Assembly (NCBI RefSeq): GCF_001039355.2 | Contig: NW_019775846.1 | Location: 364,555-428,554, forward strand | Direction of reading: 5' to 3' | Origin: Lingula anatina | Taxonomy: Eukaryota > Brachiopoda > Lingulata > Lingulida > Lingulidae | Length of the DNA: 64,000 nt | Shown here: positions 34,701 to 47,920 of the stretch, piece by piece | Layout: each line of letters opens with the position of its first letter | Numbering within the stretch: the first letter of the stretch is position 1 | Notes under the pieces: model-generated | What the model was told of the DNA's origin: nothing | What the model saw: the letters and a program-made list of their open reading frames with translations, nothing else | The model's database searches: none | Made by a program: the position numbers and the translations under genes

Positions 34701-37700
34701 TTGAGTCCTACAGGGTAAATGAACAGATTGCTCACATTTTCATTTTTTCATGCTTCTGTTACCACTTTAAGTTTTCCACAAAAAATGACTAGAAGCTTCA
34801 GCCACTCAAGTCCTGGTATGCTTGTTTGAATGCAAGAAAACAGGTGGTAGATTTAAGATATATTTAAAAACAGAATATATTTGAGCAGACATGAGGGCAA
34901 TTAAGAATATGCACACTCTGTCAAGTGTATGTCCATAAAACCTGTGCATCTTGCAAAATCTAGTGGATAACCTTGCCTTAAGTTTACTGGCAGTTGTAAG
35001 CTGAGCAGTAATGCTGAGCATGGAACAACATATCATATAGTGCTCATATTTAATGTCGGACCCAATAAGGGGTCCAAAAAATTGCAATAATCTCACTTCT
35101 ATATATTCATAAATAAGTGTACTTACTTGTCCTTTGTGGTTTCTAGTTTGAATATATGCACAGTTTCAGTGTTGCTGGAGGCACACAGGAAAGCAGCATC
35201 ACTGTTAAATGCTAAGGAACTTATTGTTACACATCTGAAAATAAATATTAATCATATTCAAATCAAAATGCTCATATTGTCCTACTAATTATCTTTATTT
35301 CTTTTTAATTTTCCTCTTTCCAGTTCACACATTACTGGTCAAAACTTTTTTCCTTACGCAAATACATGCTTCAGGAAAAAATAACTTTTCCTCATACAGA
35401 AATATGTTACAGTTTATAATATTCAGAGCACTTCTTCAATAAATGGTTGTAATTCTAAAATGTAATATCTCTTACACAAAATATCTTAAAATAACAAAAT
35501 GAAATCCTTAGAACTAATCATATTTGAAGTATTATCTACCTCTTCACACCACGCCTGAATTCAAATAGTTTTTGTCCGTCAGGGACTGAGAAGACTCTAA
35601 TGACTGTTCCCTGGAATAAAACAGAATTTGAGTTAGCAAAAATGTTACTTGAAAGGAGTGCCACTTTTCATTACGCCCCTCTAAATACTCTCACATTTTA
35701 TTAAACCAACAATGTTAAACATAACTTGACAAACCCATTAATGTGTCATTTTATTTAAGTAAAATCATTTAAAAATATGCTAGCAAAGATTAAACTTTTA
35801 ATCTAAATATTACATGTGAGTCAATGTTAAACATAACTTGATATACACATTAATGTGTCCCTTTATTTAAGTAAAATCATACAAAATATGCTCACAAAGA
35901 TAAACTTTCTGATCTAAAAATCAAATGCCAGTTAAAGAAAAATATCACCAAAAATACATTCATCAGCATCTGACCACACCCTCCTAATGCTTGTTAAATA
36001 CCTTTTCAGATGCTGTGGCTATCCTTGTTCCCTGTGGGCTAAAAGCCATGGCTGCCAAGGGATTGTCATGTGCTGGAATCATAGTGACAGCTCTCTGGAA
36101 TATCAAAGCAAGACATCAATAAACATGCTATTGCCAATGTGATAAAATGCAATTCTTGTCAAGAGAGAACCTCATGGATTCACATGCTTCAGCTTGGATG
36201 GAACAAAAAAGTTTCCCATATAATTTGAAATCCTCTCCCCTGGTGTGACTGGGTGCTTTGCCAAAAAACAACTTTGCCAAATGTGCTTACTCCTTAAGTT
36301 TCCACCAAATCATTATTTTGAAAGAGATTATGAATATATCTTACAAAGTCAAGCATTTTCCCTCACACATGAGAAGAAAGATGTCATTCAAAAGGAGAAA
36401 ACCACCACTTACACTACAGCGGGGAGGGAGGGTTAGTGTTGGGTCTGAACCTTCACAGAGAAAAATATAAACATATGCTTTGAAAGACCCATATAACAAC
36501 TGGTCACAATATCTTGCCTAAGGCTGAAAGTTGCAATCTAGTACTTCTAGTACAAAACATTTACTTCCAGATTTTTTCCTCAAGTAAAGATGTCACAACT
36601 AGTTTACTTACTGGGGCCAACTTAAATCTCAAAACACATCTCAGAATCATTCGTCTGATTTCTCCAATTTCTTTGTTGGTGAAACGTGGTAACAATGACC
36701 ATGACGACACTGATAAGATATGCACAAATCAATTATGATTCTATGCAAGTACACATTTGACTACAGGCAATTAGCTCCACTATAGTTATATATCCATTAA
36801 TAAAGTGACACTTGTGCAGGTAATTGTCCTTTGTCTATTGCAGTAATTTTCAAGGTGTACATTTATGTATAATTAATGGGGCCTTTCCTAAGGGGGATAC
36901 ATAAATACATTGAGAGAGATGAGCAACGACCCAGGATAATTGTTATTCTAGAGAGTTTTCATACATATCAAAACTTTTTTGACTTTGTCAAGTAATCAAG
37001 AATGATTTAAATATTTTTATATCTTTTACAAAATTGATCAATTTGAGCACAAGAGAAATATAATGAACTGAAGCAAAGCTCCCTAGAGGCCAGTAAGAAT
37101 AAAAGTAAAAAGATATTAAATGAGGAAAGATCTCAGAGAAAAACAAACATACAGATAATATTAATGATTATAGATAGATAGATAGATAGATTTTTATTTA
37201 ACCGTCTCCGAGCAGAATACAATATTAAACAAAACAAAACAAAAAAGTACATTACATATACAGGAACATTACATAACAAGAACAACAATAATAATAACTT
37301 ACCAAATTTTGAGCATCAAAAATCTGCACTTCTCCAATCTGATTACTCCCTGGATAAGCCAAGTAGCAGTTGTCATTGTTGATTGAGAGACCACAGAGCC
37401 CATGAGGATTGGGTGGGGTGTCCCTGATGGTGTGCAGAACCTTCATGTCCCTTATATTGTGAATATACAAGCTCTCTTCCAGACATACTATTAACCTCTG
37501 AAACAATAAATAAATAAACAAATTAACAAACAAACAAATAAAATATATCATATATGAGATCCTTATATTTTGATGAAACTACAATGGAAGAGTAACACTA
37601 TCACTTTTACATTTTATCTACAGACAATTTAAACAAAAGCAGTATTTTGATAAGAATCAATAGGACTCTTCAAGCATTGTTGAACAGATGTAAGCGCTAA

Positions 37701-39515
37701 GGCTATTTGTAAGTTTATGATAAAATACAAGCCATTGCACGTCAGTTCATAATACAAACTACTAATAGGAGTGAAATGTTTGAAAAAAAAGAAACAAAAA
37801 AAAAAAAACGATGGCTTCAAAGATAAAACTGGAACTCTTTGATTTATTCTTTTCACCTTTAAAAGGTTACATTCATGATTCAGATAATGTATGGGTTTTA
37901 TGAACTAAGCAAGACATGCAAAAGTTCACACACGGGGCACCTAAAATAATATGTATTTCTACCCCAGTGCCTAACAGCAAATTTAATATTAATAGAGCAA
38001 TCCATTAATCCTGACAAATATGTTTCTTAGTCTTATAACAATAACCTGCAACAACAATAACGGTAGCATAATATAATTATATGGTGATAAGAGATTCATG
38101 ATGGACAGGTATAATAGCCATTAAGATGAAGATAAGGAAAAAGGAAGTAAAAGCCATTTGATATCCTCAGGTAGTATTAACGCTTGGTGGATTTTCAGAA
38201 CAATAAAAGGTGAAATGAAGGGCAGGTTCGGGAGGACATCTGCCTCTCATACAAATACCTTTTCAACATTTTTAATAACTAAAAGACTTAAGCTATATAT
38301 GGCATATGATGCCCTTCAAAAAATTATTTTTTAACAGTTTTACCATAAAAATACTTGCATTTTAGTACAACAGTAAAGCACAGACACCCACCCACCCACA
38401 TTTAATGCAAGTGATCCAACTTATTGTAGAAACTGGGTGACTAAACAGTTTAACCATGTACATGTTTTCTACAAAATGAATGTAAATTTTAGAAGAAATT
38501 TTTTACAGCACAATCCATGATATTATTACAAATTTTAAGTCTATTTCATGTAGCAAGTTGTGACATTATACTCTAATACAACTGATACAACTTTTAAAAA
38601 ACCTGGGAGTGGTAAGTGTATTGTTTGAACTAAACATAACATGCTCCTGTCAAACATTAAACAAAATATCAAAATTACAAAACCAATCATTGCATCTTCA
38701 ATATTTGTTGATTGAAAAGATTAAGAAGAACAAAAACAACTTACCAGTCTGTTTAACCTAACAGCCAATATAGTGTTGGAATAACTATAATTACATATTT
38801 CTGTCCCTTTCTTGAAGTGACATACTTTCAACTTGCGTGGAGATGAAAGGCTTACAACAGCTACAAGGCTGCTAGAAAAAAGCCTCTCCACTATACATAT
38901 ATCTTCTCCCTCTGTAAATATAAACACAAAAAATAACACATAGTTACCTTAGGGTTTAATACCCCCTCCCCGACCTCCTGTCAGATGTGAAGTTAAGTTT
39001 GTTTTGGACATTCCATCAAACGAACCCACACCCTTTACAACGATCATTACAGGGTGGTTTTCACTGGCCTTTTCTTTTCATAAATGTTTTGAAATATCTC
39101 AGAGTCATAAATTTTGTGCTTCACATTAATATGTAACTCATAATGCATTTATTCTATGCGCCATTTAGTGTTAAAATGATGAAATGAGCTGAATGCGAAC
39201 TTACCATTGTCATAAATCTGCTCCAACTTGTCAGCGGAGCTCAGTGAAAATAGTTTGTAGCCAGTTTTGGTCCCAACGGCAAGTGATCTTCAAAAGACAA
39301 TTTGTATATTTTGAATGGTACATAAACAGTCCGTTTCAAACTGTATAGCTGAAATTTATTAGCGTTTATGCAATATTTATTTCACCATTAGCAGAAATTA
39401 AATAGGAAATGACAAGCAAACTTCCCTAGAAAAATTAAACTTACGTGCAGTCTTGATTAAAATTTACAAAGAGAAGGTTGGAATCAGAATCTCCGCCTTG
39501 GCTTGCTAGGTTCAT
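31721..39515 (-). CDS. WIPI2: WIPI2 (Atg18 family) autophagy PROPPIN
   Basis: Ten coding exons in transcript order: 39515-39445, 39287-39205, 38911-38745, 37497-37303, 36094-36002, 35610-35540, 35234-35127, 34707-34543, 34083-33686 and 31845-31721. They give 491 residues (human about 454). It is a seven-bladed beta-propeller that binds PI3P/PI(3,5)P2 on the phagophore and recruits ATG16L1. The lipid-binding FRRG motif is intact at 221-224. Long stretches match human WIPI2 closely, for example [20 protein letters not shown] and [13 protein letters not shown]. Arg106 and Arg123 fall where the ATG16L1-contacting arginines of human WIPI2 should be, by counting back from FRRG. The tail after the propeller is longer than in human and Ser/Gly/Pro-rich, ending in an acidic DDDSEFPPM motif. 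Exons 1-3 are repeated upstream in the second allele-like copy. Confidence 0.95.
35709..35930. repeat. Tandem duplication in a WIPI2 intron, period about 113 bp
   Basis: AATGTTAAACATAACTTGA starts both units (about 35710 and 35823). The units then run in parallel through TTATTTAAGTAAAATCAT and end near GATCTAAA, with scattered differences. Confidence 0.75.
37170..37235 (-). mobile_element. Possible retroelement 3' tail with (TCTA)n
   Basis: Read on the minus strand, CTGCTCGGAGACGGTTAAAT is followed by AAAAATC and then TCTA repeats. A short unique 3' end followed by a microsatellite is the usual look of LINE or SINE 3' termini. Only the tail is visible, and the family is not assigned. Confidence 0.35.
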
Positions 39516-39639
39516 TAGGCTGGTTAAGCCTTGACCAATTCCTTCGTAAATGTATTCCGTTATGCAAACAATGCAACTGTCAGATAATCAGCAAAAATCT
39601 CATTCTGTTGTATACATTTTCCAGCTGGAAGCAAAACAT

Positions 39640-39712
39640 CAAATGCGCATGCGTAGCCTCATAAAGATTTCTTACGAGGTTTATGATTGGTCAATTAGAT
39701 GACGTCATAGCA
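39640..39712 (-). promoter_or_regulatory. Candidate WIPI2 core promoter
   Basis: About 130-200 bp upstream of the WIPI2 ATG lie TGCGCATGCG, a GATTGG CCAAT-type box (39684-39689) and TGACGTCA (39701-39708). These are familiar elements of TATA-less housekeeping promoters. The assignment is by motif only. Confidence 0.4.
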
Positions 39713-40639
39713 ATTGCTATAGTTGAGAGACTGATGAAATGCAGGGGCATACCTCGCTTGTTTAAATGTACTTGTATTTTCTTCCACGTCAGTTTCTTTG
39801 CATCATTAATAGTTCGGTCGATATCAAATGCCAATCAACCAAAATACACAAATGGAAAGCTTAGGAGTAATTTGTATGATAAATTGAATCCTGTGCCAAA
39901 GAACAAATGTTTAGCGGTTAGACCCACGAGACCTAAAGCACATCTTCTTAAAATATGTATGAAATCATAATCATAATCATCAATTTTTTGATAATAACAG
40001 TTCTACAGGCCTATGACTAGAGCCTATAAAAAGATATATAAGATACACATTTAATGTCTGTAAATAGGCCTATCTGATGTTATGAAAAAGTAAATCGGTG
40101 TTAAATGCAGCCAACATTTATGTTTAGGCCTACTTTCGACTTTTTTAAACCAATTTAAAAAATTGGTTTCTGGTTTCATATATTCTTTACGACTGGGGCG
40201 TTGGTTTTTAGATGCTAAACATTTTTCAATCTCCTTGACTTTATTCAGAAAAGATTTTGTATACAGTAGTTATTGTAACTCAGACCCCCGTGTAATTATA
40301 AAATGTCCCCTGGTCAGGCTATGACGGCTCTATGTTGTAGGCCTCTATCTTGACGAATGATGTTGGTGTGTTAGCAATTACCGATCGGAGGTAACAGTCT
40401 TGAAAACAACGGCTGCAAAATAACAACTAACACAATTTTCAAAGTAAAAAGAAAAACGCAAACACTGGTTATTAAAAAACGTATGCAGTGTATATGCACC
40501 ACTACTTGTATAAGAAAGTTGAGCCACTCAACCAATCAATAATTAAAAACAGAATTCTACAATCGAGTCGTAAATATATCTTTTATATGAACACATTAGA
40601 CCTTAAAATAGCCTCTGCCTTTGGCATGAACGTAAGTTT

Positions 40640-41230
40640 CCAAGCAGAAATTAGTGTCGTTTTTCAAAAACGATTCTGACGAATTATTAGTAGGCCTAAC
40701 AAGGAAGGGGGCAGGAGCAGGGGGAGGGGGTGGAGAAATGTCTTAGTCCTACTTTGCTGTGTGGAGGATAAAATGTAATGTAGGCCTAATAGAACTTTTC
40801 AAAAACCTCTTCTTTTATCGAAAAAAGATTCTGGCAGCCAGAAACTAGTACTGTTCAAAAACAAGTCTGACGTCCAGTTCAGAAACTAGAATCATTTTTT
40901 GGGATGGGAAAGGGAGTGGACAAAGGTAGAAACTCTCATCGATTAGTGTCTACCGCGACCAGGCAAAGTGTAGCATTCACCGTCGAAGCCAGGGGTTGGG
41001 GGGGTTATATGATCTCCCCTCGCTGTGCAGGGAGTCTTAAACCACCGGCGATCGGTGTTTATGATCACAAATACTAGACAGATATAAGGCACCCCTGCTG
41101 TACTGTGGATTTAGTATGATTTTACATAATTTTTCAAAAACGATTCGATAGTGCCGTTTTTCAAAAACGAACTTGTCAACTAGAAACTACCGTTGTTTGT
41201 CAATAGATTCTGACACCCAGAAACGTTGGG
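40640..41230. repeat. Degenerate tandem repeat with TTTTTCAAAAACGATTCTG units
   Basis: Variants of TTTTTCAAAAACGATTCTGA followed by a (C)CAGAAACTAG stretch occur at least five times, at about 40655, 40795, 40855, 41130 and 41155. The core GTTTTTCAAAAAC is nearly self-complementary. The second copy (45440-46040) has the same array with an added TCTGTCATCCAGATA stretch in one unit. Confidence 0.6.
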
Positions 41231-43123
41231 GAATACTAGACCTATCATTTTGGACGTGCAGGGGCTTTTGGAATTTTAGAATTTAAGCGCATCTGGGGGT
41301 TGGGCTGTCCATGGGGGTGAATGATTCTAGATGTTTACATCGTAATTTCTGCTTTCTCCCCTGCACCATTTGAATGAGGAAGTTGAAACGTTGGTGATTG
41401 ATAGACCTACCACCATGCATATACAGTATATGGGCCCTTCAGAATCTTAGTGAATCTAGGGGTGGGACTGTCCCCGAGGGCAGGAATTGTATATTTTGCG
41501 TTAAGATTATTTTATGAATATCTTTAAATAGTTATGCATGTTGACCTATTTCATAGTACATCACTTTTTCATTAATATCATATGCATTTTAATTCTCTCA
41601 AAATGCCAGAAAGAATAAGTGACACACTATCGGAGTGGTATGAACTCTGCATATCCTTCAGGAAACATATACATTGAATCATCAAAAACAATATACACGT
41701 GCCTTAAAAAGCGCATTTTGACATTAATTGTGAATTATTTCGATGGCATTCGGTGCTATCTTTTAAATTTATAGCCATTTTACTTGTATGGAAATCACTG
41801 TGGAAAATTATATTTGAGGGGGTGTATGCTCTTAATTTGAATAAATGATATAAAACAAATATGGATTTCTACACCGGCATTTTGGTTTTTCTTAACCCTA
41901 AGTCATGTTAAATATGTTAAATAGAATTAAAAAAACTGTTTGGAACGGTTAACAGCTGCCATGTGATCATTTGTAAACAAAAGTACATAGGAGTAAAGGT
42001 TGAACAAACGGACCTTCATATCACCAAGATAACTATTTATACAAAAAGGGTGCAATGCTTTTGTCACCCCCTGTACAATATTCGCCCACTTTGTGAAAAC
42101 CACACAATGCCTCCTATGGTGGTATCTGATAGCCACTGAAATGATATGGTGACCATTCATGCAGCGCAAAACCTGCTGGTGTATGTGGTTTTTACACAAA
42201 ATGCTCACGTTTTTTACAATTATTATTGTTAGAGACTTGTACGACTATAAGGCGAGGTCATTTCAATAAAGAGGAAGGCATTTGAGATGATATGGTAATC
42301 ACAATAAGCTGTCCCCGCGCAGGTGATACTAGGGTAGAATATTTATCAGTTCATGATTTATTATCACACCAGGAAATCAGATAACAAATGCACAACGAAG
42401 GTGCAAACATATATGTTTTCCCACAAAGAAAAAGACAATGGACAAAGACAATAAAAACGCGATACCTCACTTAGACCGCGACTAATGTCTCAACTTATGT
42501 TCTATCTGTTTCTGATCGCTGTCATTATTTCCTGATGATGTCTGGATAATAATTTATTTCATCTTGTCAATTGAAAATATCATTTTAGAGGAAACACTGT
42601 TTGTTTTTTATATTTAAATCTACGTTAGAATGGGAAATTATTGTATTTCCAAAACCAAGAAGGATTCATTTCTTGACAGGCTATCTTAATGAATTATGGC
42701 AAAAAAAATCATATGCGAGGTAGACCAATATATAGGTAACACTTAAATACACGCAATTATGGTAAAAAGGGGTGACTAGCATCTTAGCAATAACAACCTT
42801 ACAAGACAGACACTTTGGCATGTTGCAGCATTAATCAGAACAGCTGACCGTCTGTTCAATAAAAAAAAGCTTTCACTCTAATTCAGTATTCTCTTGTACA
42901 GCCAGACAGTAGTCAGTGACAATTAAAAGTCCTAAAATTTATATGTGTCTCCATCACTTATATCTATCAATTTTATCCCGCTTTTATCCTTCAGCAGTAA
43001 CTCTTTTTAACACTAATGCGTAATTTCATTCTAGTACATTTAAATAGTTTTATTCAACAATGTCGCTCTTACAAGACAGAGATTCCCTATTTTATACATT
43101 TGTATTTTATTTGTATAATATGT

Positions 43124-43124
43124 N
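43124..43124. other. Single-N assembly join
   Basis: The N separates the two copies of the 4.8-kb WIPI2 upstream block. Confidence 0.9.
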
Positions 43125-46100
43125 AACAGTATTACCATAAAAATACTTGCATTTTAGTACAACAGTAAAGCACAGACACCCACCCACCCACATTTAATGC
43201 AAGTGATCCAACTTATTGTAGAAACTGGGTGACTAAACAGTTTAACCATGTACATGTTTTTTACAGAATGAATGTAAATTTTAGAAGAAATTTTTTACAG
43301 CAAAATCCATGACATTATTACAAATTTTAAGTCTGTTTCATGTAGCAAGTTGTGACATTATATTCTAATACAACTGATACAACTTTTAAAAAAACCTGGG
43401 AGTGGTAAGTGTATTGTTCGAACTAAACATAACATGCTCCTGTCAAACATTAAACAAAATATCAAAATTACAAAACCAATCATTGCATCTTCAATATTTG
43501 TTGATTGAAAAGATTAAGAAGAACAAAAACAACTTACCAGTCTGTTTAACCTAACAGCCAATATAGTGTTGGAATAACTATAATTACATATTTCTGTCCC
43601 TTTCTTGAAGTGACATACTTTCAACTTGCGTGGAGATGAAAGGCTTACAACAGCTACAAGGCTGCTAGAAAAAAGCCTCTCCACTATACATATATCTTCT
43701 CCCTCTGTAAATATAAACACAAAAAATAACACATAGTTACCTTAGGGTTTAATACCCCCTCCCCGACCTCCTGTCAGATGTGAAGTTAAGTTTGTTTTGG
43801 ACATTCCATCAAACGAACCCACACCCTTTACAACGAGCATTACAGGGTGGTTTTCACTGGCCTTTTCTTTTCATAAATGTTTTGAAATATCTCAGAGTCA
43901 TAAATTTTGTGCTTCACATTAATATGTAACTCATAATGCATTTATTCTATGCGCCATTTAGTGTTAAAATGATGAAATGAGCTGAATGCGAACTTACCAT
44001 TGTCATAAATCTGCTCCAACTTGTCAGCGGAGCTCAGTGAAAATAGTTTGTAGCCAGTTTTGGTCCCAACGGCAAGTGATCTTCAAAAGACAATTTGTAT
44101 ATTTTGAATGGTACATAAACAGTCCGTTTCAAACTGTATGGCTGAAATTTATTAGCGTTTATGCAATATTTATTTCACCATTAGCAGAAATTAAATAGGA
44201 AATGACAAGCAAACTTCCCTAGAAAAATTAAACTTACGTGCAGTCTTGATTAAAATTTACAAAGAGAAGGTTGGAATCAGAATCTCCGCCTTGGCTTGCT
44301 AGGTTCATTAGGCTGGTTAAGCCTTGACCAATTCCTTTGTAAATGTATTCCGTTATGCAAACAATGCAACTGTCAGATAATCAGCAAAAATCTCATTCTG
44401 TTGTATACATTTTCCAGCTGGAAGCAAAACATCAAATGCGCATGCGTAGCCTCATAAAGATTTCTTACGAGGTTTATGATTGGTCAATTAGATGACGTCA
44501 TAGCAATTGCTATAGTTGAGAGACTGATGAAATGCAGGGGCATACCTCGCTAAGTCTTGTTTAAATGTACTCGTATTTTCTTCCACGTCAGTTTCTTTGC
44601 ATCATTCATAGTTCGGTCGATATCAAATGCCAATCAACCAAAATACACAAATGGAAAGCTTAGGAGTAATTTGTACGATAAATTGAATCCTGTGCCAAAG
44701 AACAAATGTTTAGCGGTTGGACCCACGAGACTTCAAGCACATCTTCTTAAAATATGTATGAAATCATAATCATAATCATCAAATTTTTGATAATAACAGT
44801 TCTACAGGCCTATGACTAGAGCCTATAAAAAGATATATAAGATGCACATTTAATATATGTTAATAGGCCTATCTGATGTTATGAAAAAGTAAATCGGTGT
44901 TAAATGCAGCCAACATTTATGCGTAAGCAGTGATTTCCATTTCGACTTTTTTAAACCAATTTCAAAAATTGGTTTCTGGTTTCATATCTTCTTTACGACT
45001 GGGGGGTTGGTTTTTAGATGCTAAACATTTTTCAATCTCCTTGACTTTATTCAGAAAAGATTTTGTATACAGTAGTTATTGTAACTCAGACCCCCATGTA
45101 ATTATAAAATGTCCCCTGGTCAGGCTATGACGGCTCTATGTTGTAGGCCTCTATCTTGACGAATGCTGTTGGTGTGTTAGCAAATACCGATCGGAGGTAA
45201 CAGTCTTGAAAACAACGGCTGCAAAATAACAACTAACACAATTTTCAACGTAAAAAGAAAAACGCAAACACTGGTTATTAAAAAACGTATGCAGTGTATA
45301 TGCACCACTACTTGTATAAGAAAATTGAGCCACTCAACCAATCAATAATTAAAAACAGAATTCTACAATCGTGTCGTAAATATATCTTTTATATGAACAC
45401 ATTAGACCTTAAAATAGCCTCTGCCTTTGGCATGAACGTAAGTTTCCAAGCAGAAATTAGTGTCGTTTTTCAAAAACGATTCTGACGATTATTAGTAGGC
45501 CTAACAAGGAAGGGGGCAGGAGCAGGGGGAGGGGGTGGAGAAATGTCTTAGTCCTACTTTGCTGTGTGGAGGATAAAATGTAATGTAGGCCTAATAGAAC
45601 TTTTCAAAAACCTCTTCTTTTATCGAAAAAAGATTCTGGCAGCCAGAAACTAGTACTGTTCAAAAATAAGTCTGACGTCCAGTTCAGAAACTAGAATCAA
45701 TTTTTGGGATGGGAAAGGGAGTGGACAAAGGTAGAAACTCTCATCGATTAGTGTCTACCGCGACCAGGCAAAGTGTAGCATTCACCGTTGAAGCCGGGGG
45801 TTGGGGGGTTGGGGGGTTATATGATCTCCCCTCGCCGTGCAGGGAGTCCTAAACCACCGGCGATCGGTGTTTATGATCACAAATACTAGACAGATATAAG
45901 GCACCCCTGCTGTACTGTGGATTTAGTATGATTTTACATAATTTTTCAAAAACGATTCTGTCATCCAGATATAGTGCCGTTTTTCAAAAACGAACTTGTC
46001 AACTAGAAACTACCGTTGTTTGTCAATAGATTCTGACACCCAGAAACGTTGGGGAATACTAGACCTATCATTTTGGACGTGCAGGGGCTTTTGGAATTTT

Positions 46101-47920
46101 AGAATCTAAGTGCATTTGGGGGTTGGGCTGTCCATGGGGGTGAATGATTCTAGATGTTTACATCGTAATTTCTGCTTTCTCCCCTGCACCATTTGAATGA
46201 GGAAGTTGAAACGTTGGTGATTGATAGACCTACCACCATGCATATACAGTATATGGGCTCTTCAGAATTTTAGTGAATCTAGGGGTGGGACTGTCCCCGA
46301 GGGCAGGAATTGTATATTTTGCATTAAGATTATTTTATGAATATCTTTAAATAGTTATGCATGACAGTGATGTTGACCTATTTCATAGTACATCACTTTT
46401 TCATTAATATCATATGCATTTTAATTCTCTCAAAATGCCAGAAAGAATAAGTGACACACTAGCGGAGTGGCCTGAACTCTGCATATCCTTCAGGAAACAT
46501 ATACATTGAATCATCAAAAACAATATACACGTGCCTTTAAAAAGCGCATTTTGACATTAATTGTGAATTATTTCGATGGCATTCGGTGCTATCTTTTAAA
46601 TTTATAGCCATTTTATTTGTGTGGAAAATCATATTTGAGGGGTGTATGCTCTTAATTTGAATAAATGATATAAAACAAATATGGATTTCTACACCGGCAT
46701 TTTGGTTTTTCTTAACCCTAAGTCATGTTAAATATGTTAAATAGAATTTAAAAAAAAACTGTTTAGAACGATTAACAGTTGCCATGTGATCATTTGTAAA
46801 CAAAAGTACATAAGAATAAAGGTTGAACAAACGGACCTTCATATCACCAAGATAACTATTTATACAAAAAGGGTGCAATGCTTTTGTCACCCCCTGTACA
46901 ATATTCGCCCACTTTGTGAAAACCACACAATGCCTCCTATGGTGGTATCTGATATGATATGGTGACCATTCATGCAGCGCAAAACCTGCTGGTGTATGTG
47001 GTTTTTACACAAAATGCTCACGTTTTTTACAATTATTATTGTTAGAGACTTGTACGACTATAAGGCGAGGTCATTTCAATAAAGAGGAAGGCATTTGAGA
47101 TGATATGGTTATCGCAATAAGCTGTCCCCGCGCAGGTGATACTGGGGTAGAATATTTATCAGTTCATGATTTATTATCACACCAGGAAATCAGATAACAA
47201 ATGCACAACGAAGGTGCAAACATATATGTTTTCCCACAAAGAAAAAGACAATGGACAAAGACAATAAAAACGCGATACCTCACTTAGACGGCGACTAATG
47301 TCTCAACTTATGTTCTATCTGTTTCTGATCGCTGTCATTATTTCCTGATGATGTCGGGATAATAATTTATTTCATCTTGTTAATTGAAAATATCATTTTA
47401 GAGGAAACACTGTTTGTTTTTTATATTTAAATCTACGTTAGAATGGGAAATTATTTTATTTCCAAAACCAAGAAGGATTCATTTCTTGACAGGCAAAAAT
47501 ATGGCAAAAATTCATATGCGAGGTAGACCAATATATGGGTAACACTTAAATACACCCATATATGGTAAAAAGGGGTGACTGGCATCTTAGCAATAACAAC
47601 CTTACAAGACAGACACTTTGACATGTTGCAGCATTAATCAGAACAGCTGACCGTCTGTTCAATAAAAAAAGCTTTCACTCTAATTCAGTATTCTCTTGTA
47701 CAGCCAGACAGTAGTTAGTGACAATTAAAAGTCCTAAAATTTATGTGTCTCCATCACTTTTATCTATCAATTTTATCCCGCTTTTATCCTTCAGCAGTAA
47801 CTCTTTTTAACACTAATGCGTAATTTCATTCTAGTACATTTAAATAGTTTTATTCAACAATGTCGCTATTACAAGACAGAGATTCCCTATTTTATACATT
47901 TGTATTTTATTTGTATAATA
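43125..47920. repeat. 4.8-kb duplicated block, second copy
   Basis: Second copy of 38333-43123, starting within WIPI2 intron 3 and ending at 47920, after which unique sequence continues toward TMEM163. Differences from the first copy are single bases and short indels spread along the block, as between alleles. Confidence 0.9.
43538..44308 (-). pseudogene. Second copy of WIPI2 exons 1-3
   Basis: Exons 1 (44308-44238), 2 (44080-43998) and 3 (43704-43538) are repeated with intact frame and splice sites at an offset of 4793. Exons 4-10 do not follow; the N intervenes. This is most simply the other allele of the same gene and should not be counted as a second or truncated gene. Confidence 0.8.

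Larger units (their letters stand above)
38333..43123. repeat. 4.8-kb duplicated block, first copy
   Basis: This covers intron 3 to exon 1 of WIPI2 and about 3.6 kb of upstream DNA. It is repeated at 43125-47920 with an offset of 4793 at the start and many small indels. It runs up to the N at 43124. Confidence 0.9.
39516..43123. other. Upstream DNA of WIPI2, no gene seen
   Basis: The proximal part contains the WIPI2 promoter: TGCGCATGCG at 39645, the same core as an NRF1-type palindrome, and TGACGTCA at 39701, a CRE-type site. Both are kept in the second copy. Beyond it there is no convincing exon. A degenerate short repeat occupies 40640-41230. Confidence 0.5.

Noticed and set aside
37252-37551. 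A separate short minus-strand gene
   Set aside because: This is WIPI2 exon 4 read into its introns; it joins the neighbouring exons in phase.
43538-44308. A second, truncated WIPI2 gene
   Set aside because: Only exons 1-3 are present, the sequence is nearly identical including introns and upstream DNA, and an N separates the copies. Allelic duplication by the assembler explains it better than a paralogue.
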